Assembly (NCBI RefSeq): GCF_014633365.1 | Contig: NC_068349.1 | Coordinates: forward strand, 17,002,753 to 17,066,752 | Source of the DNA: Diospyros lotus | Lineage: Eukaryota; Streptophyta; Magnoliopsida; Ericales; Ebenaceae | Reading direction: 5' to 3' | DNA length: 64,000 bases | Shown: piece by piece, positions 1 through 10,722 of the stretch | Position numbering within the stretch: the first letter of the stretch is position 1 | Layout: every line of letters begins with the position of its first letter | Notes under the pieces: model-generated | Told to the model about the DNA's origin: nothing | What the model saw: the letters and a program-made list of their open reading frames with translations, nothing else | Database searches by the model: none | Translations under genes and position numbers: made by a program

Positions 1-347
1 AAGCAGATGTTTTTCTAGCCTAAACTAAGGAAGTATGTTCTGGAATTCGTGTTGAGATGTGATACTTGCAGAAGATGCAAGCACAAAACAGTAGCCCAAC
101 TAGGGCTACTCCAACCGCTTCCCATTCCTACCCAAGCATGGACCAACATTTCGATGGACTTTGTGGAAGGATTACCAAAGTCCAAGGGTCGGGATTGTAT
201 ACTGGTAGTTATTGATAGATTCACTAAATTCTCCCATTTCATTGGCCTAACGCATCCCTTCACAGCCCAAGAGGTGGCCCGCCTCTTCCTCGACAAAGCA
301 GTGCAACTAAATGGTGTTCCCCATACCATAATTTCATATAGAGATAA

Positions 348-952
348 TGTTGGAATAATCCCCCAGCTTCGTATCACTCAATCACACTCAAATTCACAAT
401 CGAAACACTCCCTGAATCACTCACTCGAAGACACACACAAGATTTGCAATAAATCAAAAAACAGATCACAAACCAAACAATCAAGAACACCAAGAATTTT
501 ATCCTGGTTCAGTCTTTTGCAAGACCTACATCCAGACTGCCCTAGGCTCTTTATCTTCACTATCTTGAATGAACCTTGAAAGGATTACATGCACTAAATG
601 ATCTCTCCAGCCTTATACACAGAACTGCTGAGAGTTTCCCTACCCAAAATACAAAGATATACCCTCTTAAGTACTCAAGTAGAAACCAGCGCATACTCCT
701 CTCTTCCTAGACAGAATAAAGCACACCTAAAAAGCTAACACCCGACCTCTATTTATACAGCATAGAGGCGGAAACAGAAAGTTATCAAAACTATCGGAAG
801 TTACAACCAACTAACCGATTTAACAAATCTGCTAACTAACCATTCTAGAAACAAACCTTCTAGAATAGATCAAGTGACATACAAATGCAATCAGCAAAAG
901 AAAACAACTCTCTCGAGACATACAAGCTAATCTAATACAAGTGATTTCAACA
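348..952 (-). mobile_element. Solo LTR with TSD GATAA
   Basis: A 605-bp block begins TGTTGGAATAATC and ends GATTTCAACA, so both ends have TG...CA form. It is flanked by perfect 5-bp repeats GATAA (343-347 and 953-957). The short inverted ends TGTTG.AAT / ATT.CAACA are typical of plant Ty1/copia LTRs. Minus orientation is inferred from a TATA-like CTATTTATACAG at about 749 in the plus reading and is weak. No internal region is present, so this is a solo LTR left by LTR-LTR recombination. It sits inside the integrase core of the older gypsy element, after codons for SYRD. Confidence 0.85.
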
Positions 953-1091
953 GATAAAATCTTTACCAGCCTTCTCTAGAAGGAATTATTCAAGAGCTTG
1001 GGGGCTAAGTTACACATGAGTCCAGCATATCACCCGAAATCAAATGGCCAAACTGAATGAGTGAATCAATGCCTAGAAACGTACTTGAGAT

Positions 1092-1772
1092 CAGTGTTCG
1101 AAAATTCGGCCTAGGCGACCGCCTAGGCGTAAGGTGGCCACTGGCCTTGGCGAAGAAAGGCTGGTCGGCACCTTAGGTGCCGGGTCCGATTAATCGGGCC
1201 ATGGCGTCGCCTAAACGGCCGAGGCGACGCCTAACCGCATGGGTCGCGCGCGGCCTGGGGCAATCTATTTCCCCCTTCCCTTTCTCTATTTCCCCTTTCC
1301 CTTCCTCTCTCTGGTCGTTCATCGCGGGTCCTCTCTCTCTCTCTCTCTCGCTGCCGATCTCGTCTCTTAATCGTTCGCCGCCGCCGTCGATCTCGTCTCT
1401 TGGCCAGTATGTATCCATCTTCCTCTGCCTTCAATCTCGTCTTCCTCCGCTATGCATGCTACTCACTGCAGCAAGTAGCAGCAACTTCCTGCTTGCTGCT
1501 TGTTGCAGCAGCAAGCTTGCGTTGCTGCCAACGCAAGCTTGGGCCTAGGCTCAACAAGCTTGCTGCTTGTTGCCAACGCAAGCTTGCGGTGGTAGCAAGC
1601 TTGTTGTTATCTATAATACATTAATACCAGTTCATTAGATAGTTCATTAAGAAAAAAAAAAACAACCATAACAACCATTTTTCCTAGTCGCCGCCTAAGC
1701 CCCGCCTAGGCGCCCTAGGCATTAGGCCCCAGCCTGGCGCCCGACTAGCGCCTAGCGCGTTTTTGAACACTG
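1092..1772. mobile_element. Non-autonomous hAT-type element with 8-bp TSD
   Basis: A 681-bp element starts CAGTGTTCGAAAA and ends TTTTTGAACACTG, giving imperfect terminal inverted repeats. It is flanked by perfect 8-bp duplications CTTGAGAT (1084-1091 and 1773-1780), the size made by hAT transposases. The interior is GC-rich near both ends with repeated CCTAGGCG-type motifs, plus a CT-rich tract (about 1260-1350) and GCAAGCTTG-type repeats near 1490-1600. It has no transposase, and the open frames inside it are not credible genes. It lies in the same integrase remnant as the solo LTR just upstream. Confidence 0.87.
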
Positions 1773-2518
1773 CTTGAGATGCCTATGTTTTCTACAACCT
1801 AAGGGATGGCATCACTGGCTATCATTGGCTCAATGGTGGTACAATCCTTGCCATCACAGTGCCATCTAGATGACTCCTTTCGAGGCCTTATATGGGTATA
1901 AACCACCTTTACTGGCAGCAATAACAGGGAAGGTAATAGTGGAGACAGTGGTTACAGCAAAGGCAACAAGTGTTGCAGGTGTTGAAGAAGGAATTGGTCA
2001 GTGCTTAGAACCGTACAAAGCAGTTTGCTGATAGAAAAAGGTCCGACCAAGAGTTCCAAGTAGTAGATCTGGTATACCTAAAGTTCAGAAAGGCCCACAT
2101 GCAAACCTTGGCTCCAGGTCAACACTCGAAGTTGAGTCCAAAATACTTTGACCCCTATCCTATTGCCACAAGGATAAGCAGGGTAGCTTACAAACTGCAG
2201 CTGCCCCCAGAGTCCCAAGTCCATCCCGTGTTCCATGTCTCGCTACTTAAAAAGTCTATCAGGACTCATGTAGCTAGCAGTGCCCCACCAACGGCCCTGA
2301 TTGAGTCTACAGTGGCCCCAGAGCCTGTGGCTATTGTGGATAGGTGCATCATACACCTCCATGGGGCCCCTTTGATGCAAGTCCTTGTCCGATTATCCAA
2401 TCTCCATTCGAAGAATAACACTTGGGAGTACCTTCCCCAGTTACTTAATCAATTTCTGAGGGTGGCCAACCTATTTTGAACTTCTTGAGGACAAGAAGTT
2501 GTTGAATGGGAGGGTAGT

Positions 2519-2655
2519 TGTCACGAGAATAATTGAATAAGAGGGCTCAAGTGTAATTAGTAATTGTAGAATGAAGCGGGAAGATTGGTTAGTTAGTTAA
2601 AAAAGTTGATTTCAAATTTTTGTAAATAAGGCAAGCGACATCGAGGGTGTTATGT
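2519..2655 (+). mobile_element. Truncated 3' LTR of the left-edge gypsy element
   Basis: After the integrase stop, a purine-rich tract (GAATGGGAGGGTAG, 2504-2517) is followed by TGTCACGAGAATAATTG, which has the form of a polypurine tract and an LTR 5' end. LTR-like sequence is lost at about 2640-2660, where LINE sequence begins, so only about 135 bp remain. The exact junction is uncertain. Confidence 0.6.
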
Positions 2656-2659
2656 GATG

Positions 2660-3236
2660 GTAAAATCACATTAAAATTGAAAGTAAAATTCTATAAGATA
2701 ACTATAAGACCAGTCATGTCATATGGTTTAGAATATTGGGTAGTCAAATTCTAGCATGAGTAAAAAACGAGAGTAGCGGAGATGAGGATGCTAAGATAGA
2801 TGTGCAGCCATACAAGAAAAGATAAAATTAGAAATGAGATTATTCGTAATAAGGTAGGAGTAGTGCCAATCGAGGAGAAGATGAGGGAGACTAGACTAAG
2901 ATAGTTTGGCTATGCAAGAAAGAGACCAAGAGACGCTCTTGTGAGAAAAGTCGATTAAGGAGAATATGAGAGAGACTAGACTAAGATAGTTTGGCCATGT
3001 AAGAAAGAGACCAAGAGACGCTCATGTGAGGAGAGTCGATGAAATGGAACAATTAGTCAAAAAAAAAGATAGAGACAGACCCAAGAAGACTTTAACAGAG
3101 ACATTAAAGTTTAATATAAAGTATATGGGCCTAAATGAAAATATGACAAAAGACAAAAATACATGAAAGTCTAGAATTCATATAACCGACCCCACATAGT
3201 GGGATAAAGGCTGGTATGTTGTTGTTGTTGTTATTC
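2660..3236 (+). mobile_element. RTE-type LINE, 5'-truncated 3' end
   Basis: Translation of the plus strand gives, with stops, the conserved C-terminal part of plant RTE reverse transcriptases: MSYGLEYW near 2717, then RVAEMRMLR, HTRKDKIRNEI, KVGVVPIEEKMRETRLR and KRPRDALVR. The 3' end carries CCCCACATAGTGGGATAAAG and a short TTG repeat tail (GTTGTTGTTGTTGTTATT) at about 3219-3236, a known hallmark of plant RTE elements. Upstream ORF sequence is absent, as usual for 5'-truncated insertions. In-frame stops and an 85-bp internal duplication show that it is dead. Confidence 0.85.
2874..3043 (+). repeat. 85-bp tandem duplication within the LINE
   Basis: Two head-to-tail copies (2874-2958 and 2959-3043) of the segment starting GGAGAAGATGAGGGAGACTA. 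They differ by scattered substitutions, so the duplication arose within this LINE copy and has since diverged. Confidence 0.85.
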
Positions 3237-3332
3237 TTTCCCACCATTCTCTCTTCTCCCAAACCTTCTAGTCTTTTTCTAAATTCCTCTAAGCTAAAAA
3301 GGAATTTTGCCATCAAAACCAAAGTTCTGACA

Positions 3333-3371
3333 ATATATATATATATATATATACATATATAGAGAGAGAGG
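3333..3371. repeat. (TA)n/(GA)n microsatellite
   Basis: A run of TA dinucleotides is followed by ATAGAGAGAGAGAGG. It is a simple-sequence repeat with no coding content. Confidence 0.9.
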
Positions 3372-5280
3372 GGAAAGTAAAATATTTTAAGTGCAATTTG
3401 GGGCTTTAAGTAATGTAAGACAGGTTTTCATAACATACAAAAGTATATTACTATATACTTGTAGCATATCATATTTGGATTGCTTGAAAAATATGTCCAT
3501 GTAATCATTAAGTTCATGCAGGACTAGGGGCAAAATTTTAAATTTTCAAAAGTTTAAGGTCCAATTTATAATTTTAAAAACATAGGGATCAATTCATAAT
3601 TTCTGAAGTTCGTGGGAAAATTCATAATTTTATTTACTTATGGGCCTAATCTAACATTGTAAAAGTTTTAAGATCCACATTGTTTTCTAAAATGTTTTAA
3701 AACCCCAAAACTAAATTTTCATAGCCAAACAACCCCTTGGCAGGAAAATTGGAAAAAAAAAAAAAAAGTCATGGTGGCTCACTGCCGACACTTGATCATC
3801 TGCTGACATCTAGTGATTTCGACAAACGAGACCGGTCATCAAGTTCTCTTGACTATAGTGGTTAACAGATCCAAAACTCAAATCAATCCAACAGCTAAAT
3901 ATTAGTAATTTAAAAAATGATTTTGGTTGAAGAATCTCATTTTTGGGCAAGTCATTGTCCATGGCAAATTCTGATGATCAAAACCAACCATCAGAATACT
4001 TAAAAATCAAAAAGACTTGTGGTTAGATCTTAGTAGATCTAGGTTCTAATTTTTAAAGAAACACCATATGTGCCTGTATATATAAATTTATATGAAAAAA
4101 CTGAAAGATAGCTGAAAACCTTACCAAAAATGCTAGAAAATGGGTGAAGATTCGATGACTGAGGAGGTCAGGCGCTACGTTTACCAAAAATGCTAGAAAA
4201 TGGGCAAAGATTCGATGACTGAGGAGGTCAGGCGCTACGGCAGTGATCGGAGTTGGCTATAGCGGTAACAACAAACAAGGACGGACGACAGAGAAGTGAT
4301 CGGAGATGGTGGTCTGGTCGTTGTTGGTGGCAGTATTTTTTGGAGGAGGAGAGATTGTAGAATGGATGAGGCTGGTCTGGCGGCTCCTTGTGGTTAAAGG
4401 AGAGAACCTTAGGGTTTTCTTCAATTTATAGGGGAAACCCTAAGCCTAATAGCCTAGGTTTCTTTCCCTCAAATCAGTGGGCCAAGAGTGGGCTTGGCCC
4501 AACTCTCTTTTTCTTCCTTTCACCAGGTTAGCCCATTGCGTAGTTAGCCCATTTTTTTTAAATAAAACAAATAAATAAAAAATTCCTTTTATTTATTTAT
4601 TTTTACCATCTTTCTCCTTATTAAATTTTAAAATAACTTAAATTATTCCAATTTTTTTGGATTTTAATGTTATTAGAGTGGCATCCATAGAGAGAATAGA
4701 TGACAAAATACCATTGTGTATTGTAAAAAACAAAACTAATACTAAAATATAAATCGCAATACTAAAATTTTTATATATATTTAATAAGTTCTTTCTGACA
4801 ATAAAGAATGAATTTCCCATGAAATACTTCCAAATTCAAAATAAATCGAATAGAATAAAATTTTAAAAGTCATTAAATCAATTAAGAAAGTCGTTCCAGT
4901 GTTTTTGGAATATAAATTAGTTAGGATATGTTGTATATAAGTTTGTGCATCAACTAATTTAGATTAAGGCTCTCTATGAGGTATGATTTTGAAAAGAAAT
5001 AAACTAAAGTGCTCTAAATTTTTTTGATAATATTTTTAATTTTCATGAAAAAAAAAGTATACAAGTTAGGGTTCCCAAAATCAAATGGAATATATACAAT
5101 TTCACAAAAAAAAAAAGAAAAAGAAAAGAAAGCGGTTCAAATACGAGTTTGATATTTTAAGATCCTCACGTAGAGAGGTCAAACCAATTAAAATGTTGAG
5201 AATTATCAAAATGAAGAAATCATATCTTCTTTTAATCAACAACAATGAGAACTTCCCTTGTTTTGAGAAAAAAATAGCCG
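3372..5280. other. AT-rich intergenic stretch without a gene
   Basis: No coding region is supported here. Part of it (about 3770-4520) is less AT-rich, with GCGGTAAC- and GGTGGTCTGG-like sequence followed by AATTTATAGGGGAAACCC, which looks like decayed repeat sequence, perhaps an LTR leader. Open frames at 4638-4820 (-) and 5085-5291 (+) are low-complexity and unsupported. Confidence 0.5.
4121..4240. repeat. 60-bp tandem duplication
   Basis: Two adjacent 60-bp copies (4121-4180 and 4181-4240), each starting TTACCAAAAATGCTAGAAAA and ending GGCGCTACG. They differ at only a few bases, so the duplication is recent compared with the surrounding repeats. Confidence 0.92.
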
Positions 5281-5285
5281 AATTA

Positions 5286-6682
5286 TGTTGAGCAAACTTG
5301 TATTATTATATTTATTTTAAGATTTTGATAATCAACAAAAAGATCAATTTTGATTTATATACAAATCATTAACCCCAAATTTTATTTTCTAATATTTTTT
5401 ATGGCTCTAATTCAAATAAAGCATGTTTTATTTATACAAATCATTTTGCAAATATATTAATAGAAAAAAAATTATTTTTAGTATTTTTAGTTCATTAGTC
5501 AATTATCCATATAGCATTAGTCGGCTAAGTAGAGAGTATCTCTGCATATATGTTTTCTCTCTTGCAGTATTAGTCAATTGGGGGTAATTCACACCAAAAG
5601 TCACAAAACTTTGATTTTTCTTTGTAATTTGATCACTAAACTTCAATTGATTGTAAAATTATCACAAAACTTTCAAATATTTTGTAATGTGATCACATTT
5701 AAGACTTTTCAGCATGCTCTCGCCAACACATTAGCGCCACATCATCGACGAATCAGCAATTCCGGTGAGAACATGTCAAAAAGTCTTAAATGTGATCACA
5801 TTACAAAATATTTGAAAGTTTTGTGATCACATTACAATCAATTGAAGTTTAATGGTCAAATTACAAAAGATACCAAAGTTTTGTGACTTTTGGTGTGACT
5901 TACCTGTCGATTGGGGCGAGAAGTGATTTTTCATTAATCGACTAAACCTCAAATTAGTCAACTAAATGTTCTGATTAGTTGACTATCTGATTCTAATGGG
6001 CAGAAAAGTTTAAAAGGAAAGAAGATCACCCTAAGAAGTATAAAATCTCCTTAATCTCGGTTTGAGGCCTCTCTAACCACGTTCAAGCACTTCAAAAGCC
6101 ATCAACAAGAAGTTCTAAAAGCCCTTATTCTTTCATTCAAGATTCAAAAAGCTTGTGTGCTTGATTACCCAATCAACATTAAGCCTAAGGCAATTGAGAG
6201 TTAAAGCGCTAAAAAGAGATCTATTTTCTACTTCAACAACTGAGAGTAAAATTAGTTTATTCTCTTATTGTCTTGTAATATTTTCTATGATTTATTTCTG
6301 TCATTGTGGGGACGATCCTTGTAATCGTTAAACTATTGTATAGTTTGTGTTAGTTTCTTAGATCTGCTGAAAATCTAGGTATTTGTGTGTAGTTCCCAAT
6401 ATAAGCTAAGGGAAAAACCTTGGCATTGATTGAATTAGTGGAACCTAATAGTGGTTGAGATCTTGGGAGAGTGAATTATGTGTTTGAGATACACGGAAAC
6501 ACTATATATCACAATGTCTATTTCTTATTTTTTATTGCTTTCATATCTGCATCATTATTTGTCGTAAAATAGATATATTTCGATATACAGTGAATCATCA
6601 TCTAAAAATTGAATAAGTAACAAAGTTTTATTTAACCACTCAATTCACTCCTCCCCTCTTGAGTGAACCTAAGGGACCAACA
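5286..6682 (+). mobile_element. Solo LTR (copia/SIRE-like) with TSD AATTA
   Basis: The block begins TGTTGAGCAAACTTGTA and ends AAGGGACCAACA, flanked by perfect 5-bp duplications AATTA (5281-5285 and 6683-6687). It reads like an LTR: a U3 part with TCGACTAA-type motifs (about 5560-5990), a TATA-like GAAGTATAAAATC near 6036, and a U5 end with CAATTCACTCCTCCCCTCTT. No internal region, PBS or PPT is present, so it is a solo LTR. Its 1397 bp includes a nested Mutator-like MITE, leaving about 1.06 kb of LTR. The SIRE/Maximus-like assignment is inferred from the AAACTTGTA start, the TTTTGATAATCAACA motif and the U5 end. Confidence 0.82.
5582..5905. mobile_element. Mutator-like MITE with long TIRs and 9-bp TSD
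   Basis: Most of this 324-bp element is a long imperfect inverted repeat. The left end GGTAATTCACACCAAAAGTC matches the reverse complement of the right end, and ATGTGATCACATT-type blocks pair further in, leaving a short central loop near 5710-5770. The flanks GTCAATTGG (5573-5581) and GTCGATTGG (5906-5914) form a 9-bp duplication with one A/G difference, the size expected for Mutator-like elements. It is inserted in the U3 part of the surrounding solo LTR and has no coding capacity. Confidence 0.83.
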
Positions 6683-6687
6683 AATTA

Positions 6688-7683
6688 TTCATTTTCATAG
6701 AATTGAGAAACAAAATAAAAATTAGAGTATAGGATATTAGTTTAGGATTCTATGACCTTGATGTGGAAAGAGTTCAAGCTGATTAAGATGAAAAGAATGT
6801 TGACAACAAAGAAATCATACTTTTAATAAACAACAATTGGAAAACCCCTTATTTTAACCTTGGGGTTGGATGATTGAGAATGGTTTGAAGTTCCTCAAAT
6901 GATTCTCAAGTGAGGGAAAAATGATAATTGAGAATGGGGTAAAAATTACCATGGCTTAGGTCTCTAATCATATTCTCATTACTTTTACTTTCGAAGAGAG
7001 AAAAGGAGTAACCCTTTGATTGGGATTACCTTGTTTATTGGTTTTCTCATTTATCTTATGAGATGAGAGCTTAATGATTATTTAGTATTTGTACACATAT
7101 CAGATGAAGTTTGTGAAATTCCATTTTAAGGTCAAATAACAATAAAGGTAACCTTTTACAAGAATTCAAATCTTGTGACTCTAATTACAAGAAAAAATAA
7201 AACTTGGTGGGGGAGGTAACCATAAATTAGTTTCCTTCTATTATTAAAGTGAATTGAAAAATTAGTTAACTTCATTAATTAGTTAATTAGAATGGTGGTC
7301 CACGCTATGATGGTGCAAAAAAATAAAAAATAAAAAAATTAAATGAAAGTTCATTGGGTGACATTTAACTTTAACAATTGACTTTTTAAATTTTTTAGGC
7401 AAAACCAGGTTTGCTTTAAAAAAATTGGAATTTTTAAATGAAAGTTCATTGGTTGGCATTTGATTGTAACATCTTACTTTTAGATTCATTTAGACAAAGT
7501 TTTAAACCAAATAAGACTTGGTGTAGTAGTAAATTGTTTGAAAAACCAATTATTATTTTGAGGTTATGAGTTCAAATCTTATTAACATTGTTAATTTTTG
7601 TTTTCTAAACATGATACATAGAGGGCATTTCTAGAAAACACTTTATTGATAGGGTCTAGTATTTGCTTATATACTGTAGAGTA
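6688..7683. other. AT-rich stretch without a gene
   Basis: No coding region or complete repeat is recognised. The segment at about 6745-6860 resembles the DNA just left of the solo LTR (about 5147-5260): both carry AAGAAATCATA, TTTTAAT.AACAACAAT and CC.TTATTTTA-like blocks in the same order, so a diverged tandem duplication may predate the LTR insertion. TGAAAGTTCATTGG occurs twice (about 7344 and 7438). Confidence 0.4.
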
Positions 7684-9300
7684 TGTTAACTTTAGAGGGG
7701 GGGGTGAATTAAGTTTTTTCTCCCTTAAAAAATAAGAACTTAAATCAAAAGAAACTGAAAAATGCAGACACAAGATTCATATTGATTCAATTTAATACCT
7801 AGTCTACTACCTTGACTCTTCATCAAGGATTTAGTCAAATCAATCTTATTTGGGTAGCTTTTGAATAGGCTCAGCAACTAACATTTACACAATGAGTTTT
7901 AACTTTGCCTCAATCACAACTAATGCCTTTTACAAGGTAAGACTTAACCTTTACAAATTTCACAAAGAAATGTGAAGCAAATATTTTAAGAGAAAAGCAA
8001 GATATTACAGATAACAAAGACTTTTCTTGACAATACAAAGGGATAAAAAGAATGAATTAGGCACAATCTCTTTGAATGACTTAAGTAGAATGGTCGTGTA
8101 AGCTTGTGAGTTCTTGAGAGTAGGAAGTTTGGAGCTTGGTTGGTTGTGTCACTTTTTCATCAGGCTTCATCTCCCTTTTATACTCTTCTGATATTGAATG
8201 CAGCTGCTGACCTATTCTTAAACAAATGGAATGTTTGTTTGTTTGTCACAACTGTCACTTTTTGTCTCTACAAATCTCAAACAATTAGTTAGAAATTCAT
8301 AAAATATCCTCATGTTGTCTGAAAAATATTTAATGCACTAAAAAGTAAAGATATATTGAATTTAATGAGCTGTAACGACTATATTTTTTAAGATTTGCTA
8401 AGTGTTACTTGAGTACAAACTAGGGTTTACTCGACTAAGTTTGATGTTTACTCAACTATATAGGTTTTGTAATCGATACTTTTCCTACTTACTCAAGTAC
8501 AAAGATACTTTTACTCGATTAAATTTAAGTTATAGAAAAATTCTTTATATACTTGATTATAAAATACTATCTATTCGATTACAAAAAGATCTTTACTCGA
8601 ATACAAAGTCTTATACTCAATTAATCATAAGGTCTAGGGACTTAGCTTATTTTTGACATATGTTTACTCAATTACACAAATAGTCTACTCGAGTACAAAG
8701 TGAACATCACTCGATTACAAAATCAAGTACTCGATTTTAGAAACATTCCAGAAGTCAACAGAATTTTCAAGAATATATACTCAATTACGAAAATAATTTA
8801 CTCGAGCATAAATTAATCATTATTCAATTACAAACTCTATTACTCGATAACTTTTAACTCAAGAGAGAGTTGCATTACATACTCAAATAAAAACACTTAT
8901 TTAGTCGAGTATACTTCATCTTTACTCAATTAAGCCTTCATTTGTAATCAATTACTTTTAGAAATTACAGAGCATTACTCAATTACAAGATTCTTACTCT
9001 CAATTATATGCCTAAGCCTTTTCTGATTATTGAACTACTTGATTAACAAGGATCATGCCTTGAGTAAATTACTCGATTAAAAACTTTACTTTCTCCATTA
9101 TTTTTCATATCATTATCAATTATTTGTCATAATCCTTTAACCAAATTCACTAATTTTCTCATTAAATAAACACATCAAATTTCTCAACATATACTATCAT
9201 AGACATATAATCTCATTCATTATTTTCCAAGAGTTCAATGCATTGTAGGGTAAAGCATTAAAGTACAAATCATGAAAGCATAAGAACTGAACTTTGGGCT
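7684..9300 (-). mobile_element. LTR-like block, minus orientation, limits approximate
   Basis: Read on the minus strand this has LTR organisation. The high-coordinate part (about 9100 down to 8400) carries many TACTCGATTACAAA-like motifs as a U3-like region, a TATA-like GAGTATAAAAGGGAG lies near 8185, and the low-coordinate end reads AATTCACCCCCCCCTCTAAAG then GTTAACA, resembling the U5 end of the solo LTR at 5286-6682. The plus-strand start would be TGTTAAC at 7684. I found no matching target-site duplication and could not fix the right boundary, so it may be truncated. Confidence 0.5.
8400..9100 (-). repeat. Irregular array of TACTCGA-TTACAAA motifs
   Basis: Variants of TTACTCGATTACAAA and CTCGAGTACAAAG recur many times at irregular spacing of about 20-45 bp (for example near 8408, 8515, 8570, 8595, 8675, 8705, 8800 and 8990). 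Several contain the palindrome CTCGAG. The array lies in the U3-like part of the LTR-like block, upstream of its TATA-like box in the minus orientation. Confidence 0.65.
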
Positions 9301-10650
9301 AAAGGGACCAAAGGCCATTGAATTGCCATTTAACCAAGACTTCATTGGCATGTATAATGTTATCCTTAATGTTTTTTTATTTTTTTCCCCTTTTCCATCC
9401 AAACAACATTTGGAAACTCATTTTCTCTATAACGTTATAGAAAAACATGACAATAACAACCTCTCCATCTTTGTTTTTGCCTTCATTCGTACAACAACTA
9501 CCCTCTCATTTTCTCTCTTATGGCCTTCATTTTTGCTTAATCTACTAAGCTCTTCAACTACTAGCAAAAATGAAAATTTGATCCAAACACATAGATGGAT
9601 AGTTAGATAGGCATACATAAATGAATGAACGTAATTGAGCTTGAATTCCTAATTTAATTTGATCTACAATTGATTCTGTTGAGTATAGATAAATTTTCAA
9701 TTCTAATTTATGTGAAATTGTTTGATCATTGAAACCCCACAACCAGGGTTGTTGCTCTCTCATTCTCCTCTCCCTCCCCCATTTTTCGATTTTTTTCTTT
9801 CTAAGAAATGCAATTAATCAACCAACAACTCTTTTTTATGATTATCTTAGCCTTAAAGTACACAATGTAGAGAAATAGAGTCTTTTTCTGTGAGCAACAT
9901 TGAGACAAGTGTCCCATTAGAGGACTACTTGTGTCTCATTAGATGACTACTTATGAGGCAAGTGGAGGCATTTATCAAGCTTGGTCTAACTATAGTTTAC
10001 CATGGTTGTTAGCAAAAAGGTATTGTTTATGAAATCCTTTAATTTGTGCGCATTCTTTTCTTTTTCTTGGTGACCCAACTTTTTCTAATTGGCTTTATCC
10101 ATTTTCTAAGTTACTCTATTTGCTCGCTAGAAGGTTGCATTTGAAAGGGCATTCAGTACACTTTTGCCACATCTTCTTTTGCATACTTATTCCTATTTTC
10201 AAATGCTATACTTCATCATTATAAAAACTCGCTATGATTGAAACAAGTTTACCTTTGGTTTTTCATAAAACATTCCTCTTATTCTATATAATGTATTTGT
10301 ATGTTATCTAATTCAACATTAAGCATTTCTATATCAGTTTTCATTGTTTGCACAAATGTCTTCCAAACATACACTTCCACTGTAAAACTAAAAGCTTTTC
10401 AAATCTTTCTAATTCCACATATATTTCTTTATGCATATATTTAAACTCATGAGTTTCGTATTCTAAAAACCCAAATTGATCTTGTCGTGATGTTTAAAGG
10501 TTTCCCAAAATACTTTTTTAAATATATTCATCTTTATTTGTGTATATTTATATATCATTTGTTTGAAGTATCTAAAAATTACCTTTATGAACAAATTTCT
10601 ATGGTACAGATATATATTTGTATCAATCTGAAGCAACCTATCTATGTTAT
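9301..10650. other. AT-rich intergenic stretch
   Basis: No supported gene. The open frame at 9323-9610 is a low-complexity chance frame. Part of this stretch could belong to another decayed LTR, because an LTR-end-like CAATTCACCTCCTTCTTGGG appears downstream at about 10790. Confidence 0.4.
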
Positions 10651-10669
10651 AAAAAGTATCAATTTTATC

Positions 10670-10722
10670 GCCCCTACGGGCATAGCCTAGCGGTTGAGAC
10701 CGTACACGAGTTGGTAAAAAAA
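10670..10722 (+). mobile_element. 53-bp mini-SINE (tRNA-like head plus A tail)
   Basis: A short insert reads GCCCCTACGGGCATAGCCTA and onward, contains a perfect pol III box A (TAGCCTAGCGG, fitting TRGCNNAGYNGG), and ends at GTTGGT followed by 12 A (10716-10727). It is flanked by a perfect direct repeat of about 19 bp, AAAAAGTATCAATTTTATC (10651-10669 and 10723-10741); the leading A residues cannot be told from the tail. Long TSDs and an A tail indicate LINE-mediated retroposition. No box B is present, so the copied RNA was only about 45 nt plus tail. Confidence 0.82.

Larger units (their letters stand above)
1..2479 (+). pseudogene. Ty3/gypsy chromovirus integrase remnant, interrupted twice
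   Basis: This is the 3' part of a Ty3/gypsy pol gene. In order it shows the end of the zinc-binding region (CDTCRRC near 58-78), the integrase core (MDFVEGLPKSKGRD from about 154, then VVIDRFTKFSHF), the NGQTE segment near 1045, MTPFEALYGY at 1870, and a C-terminal region with VHPVFHVSLL (about 2218) and a chromodomain-like tail (NNTWEYLP). The frame is split by a solo LTR (348-952) and a hAT element (1092-1772). If each insertion and one TSD copy are discounted, the reading frame stays continuous to MTPFEALYGY. Independent lesions remain: TAG at 977-979, TGA at 1058-1060, a frameshift near 1950 and another TAG near 2007. The element is dead. Its upstream half lies outside the window. The lineage call (chromovirus, Tekay/Del-like) comes from recalled family motifs and was not searched. 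Confidence 0.9.

Noticed and set aside
1177..1548. Overlapping open frames on both strands (1177-1548 +, 1173-1418 -)
   Set aside because: They lie inside the hAT element and are driven by CT-rich and GC-rich repeats; they show no domain.
10670..10715. Functional tRNA gene at the box A sequence
   Set aside because: It is too short, with no box B and no cloverleaf; the A tail and TSD mark a retroposed fragment.
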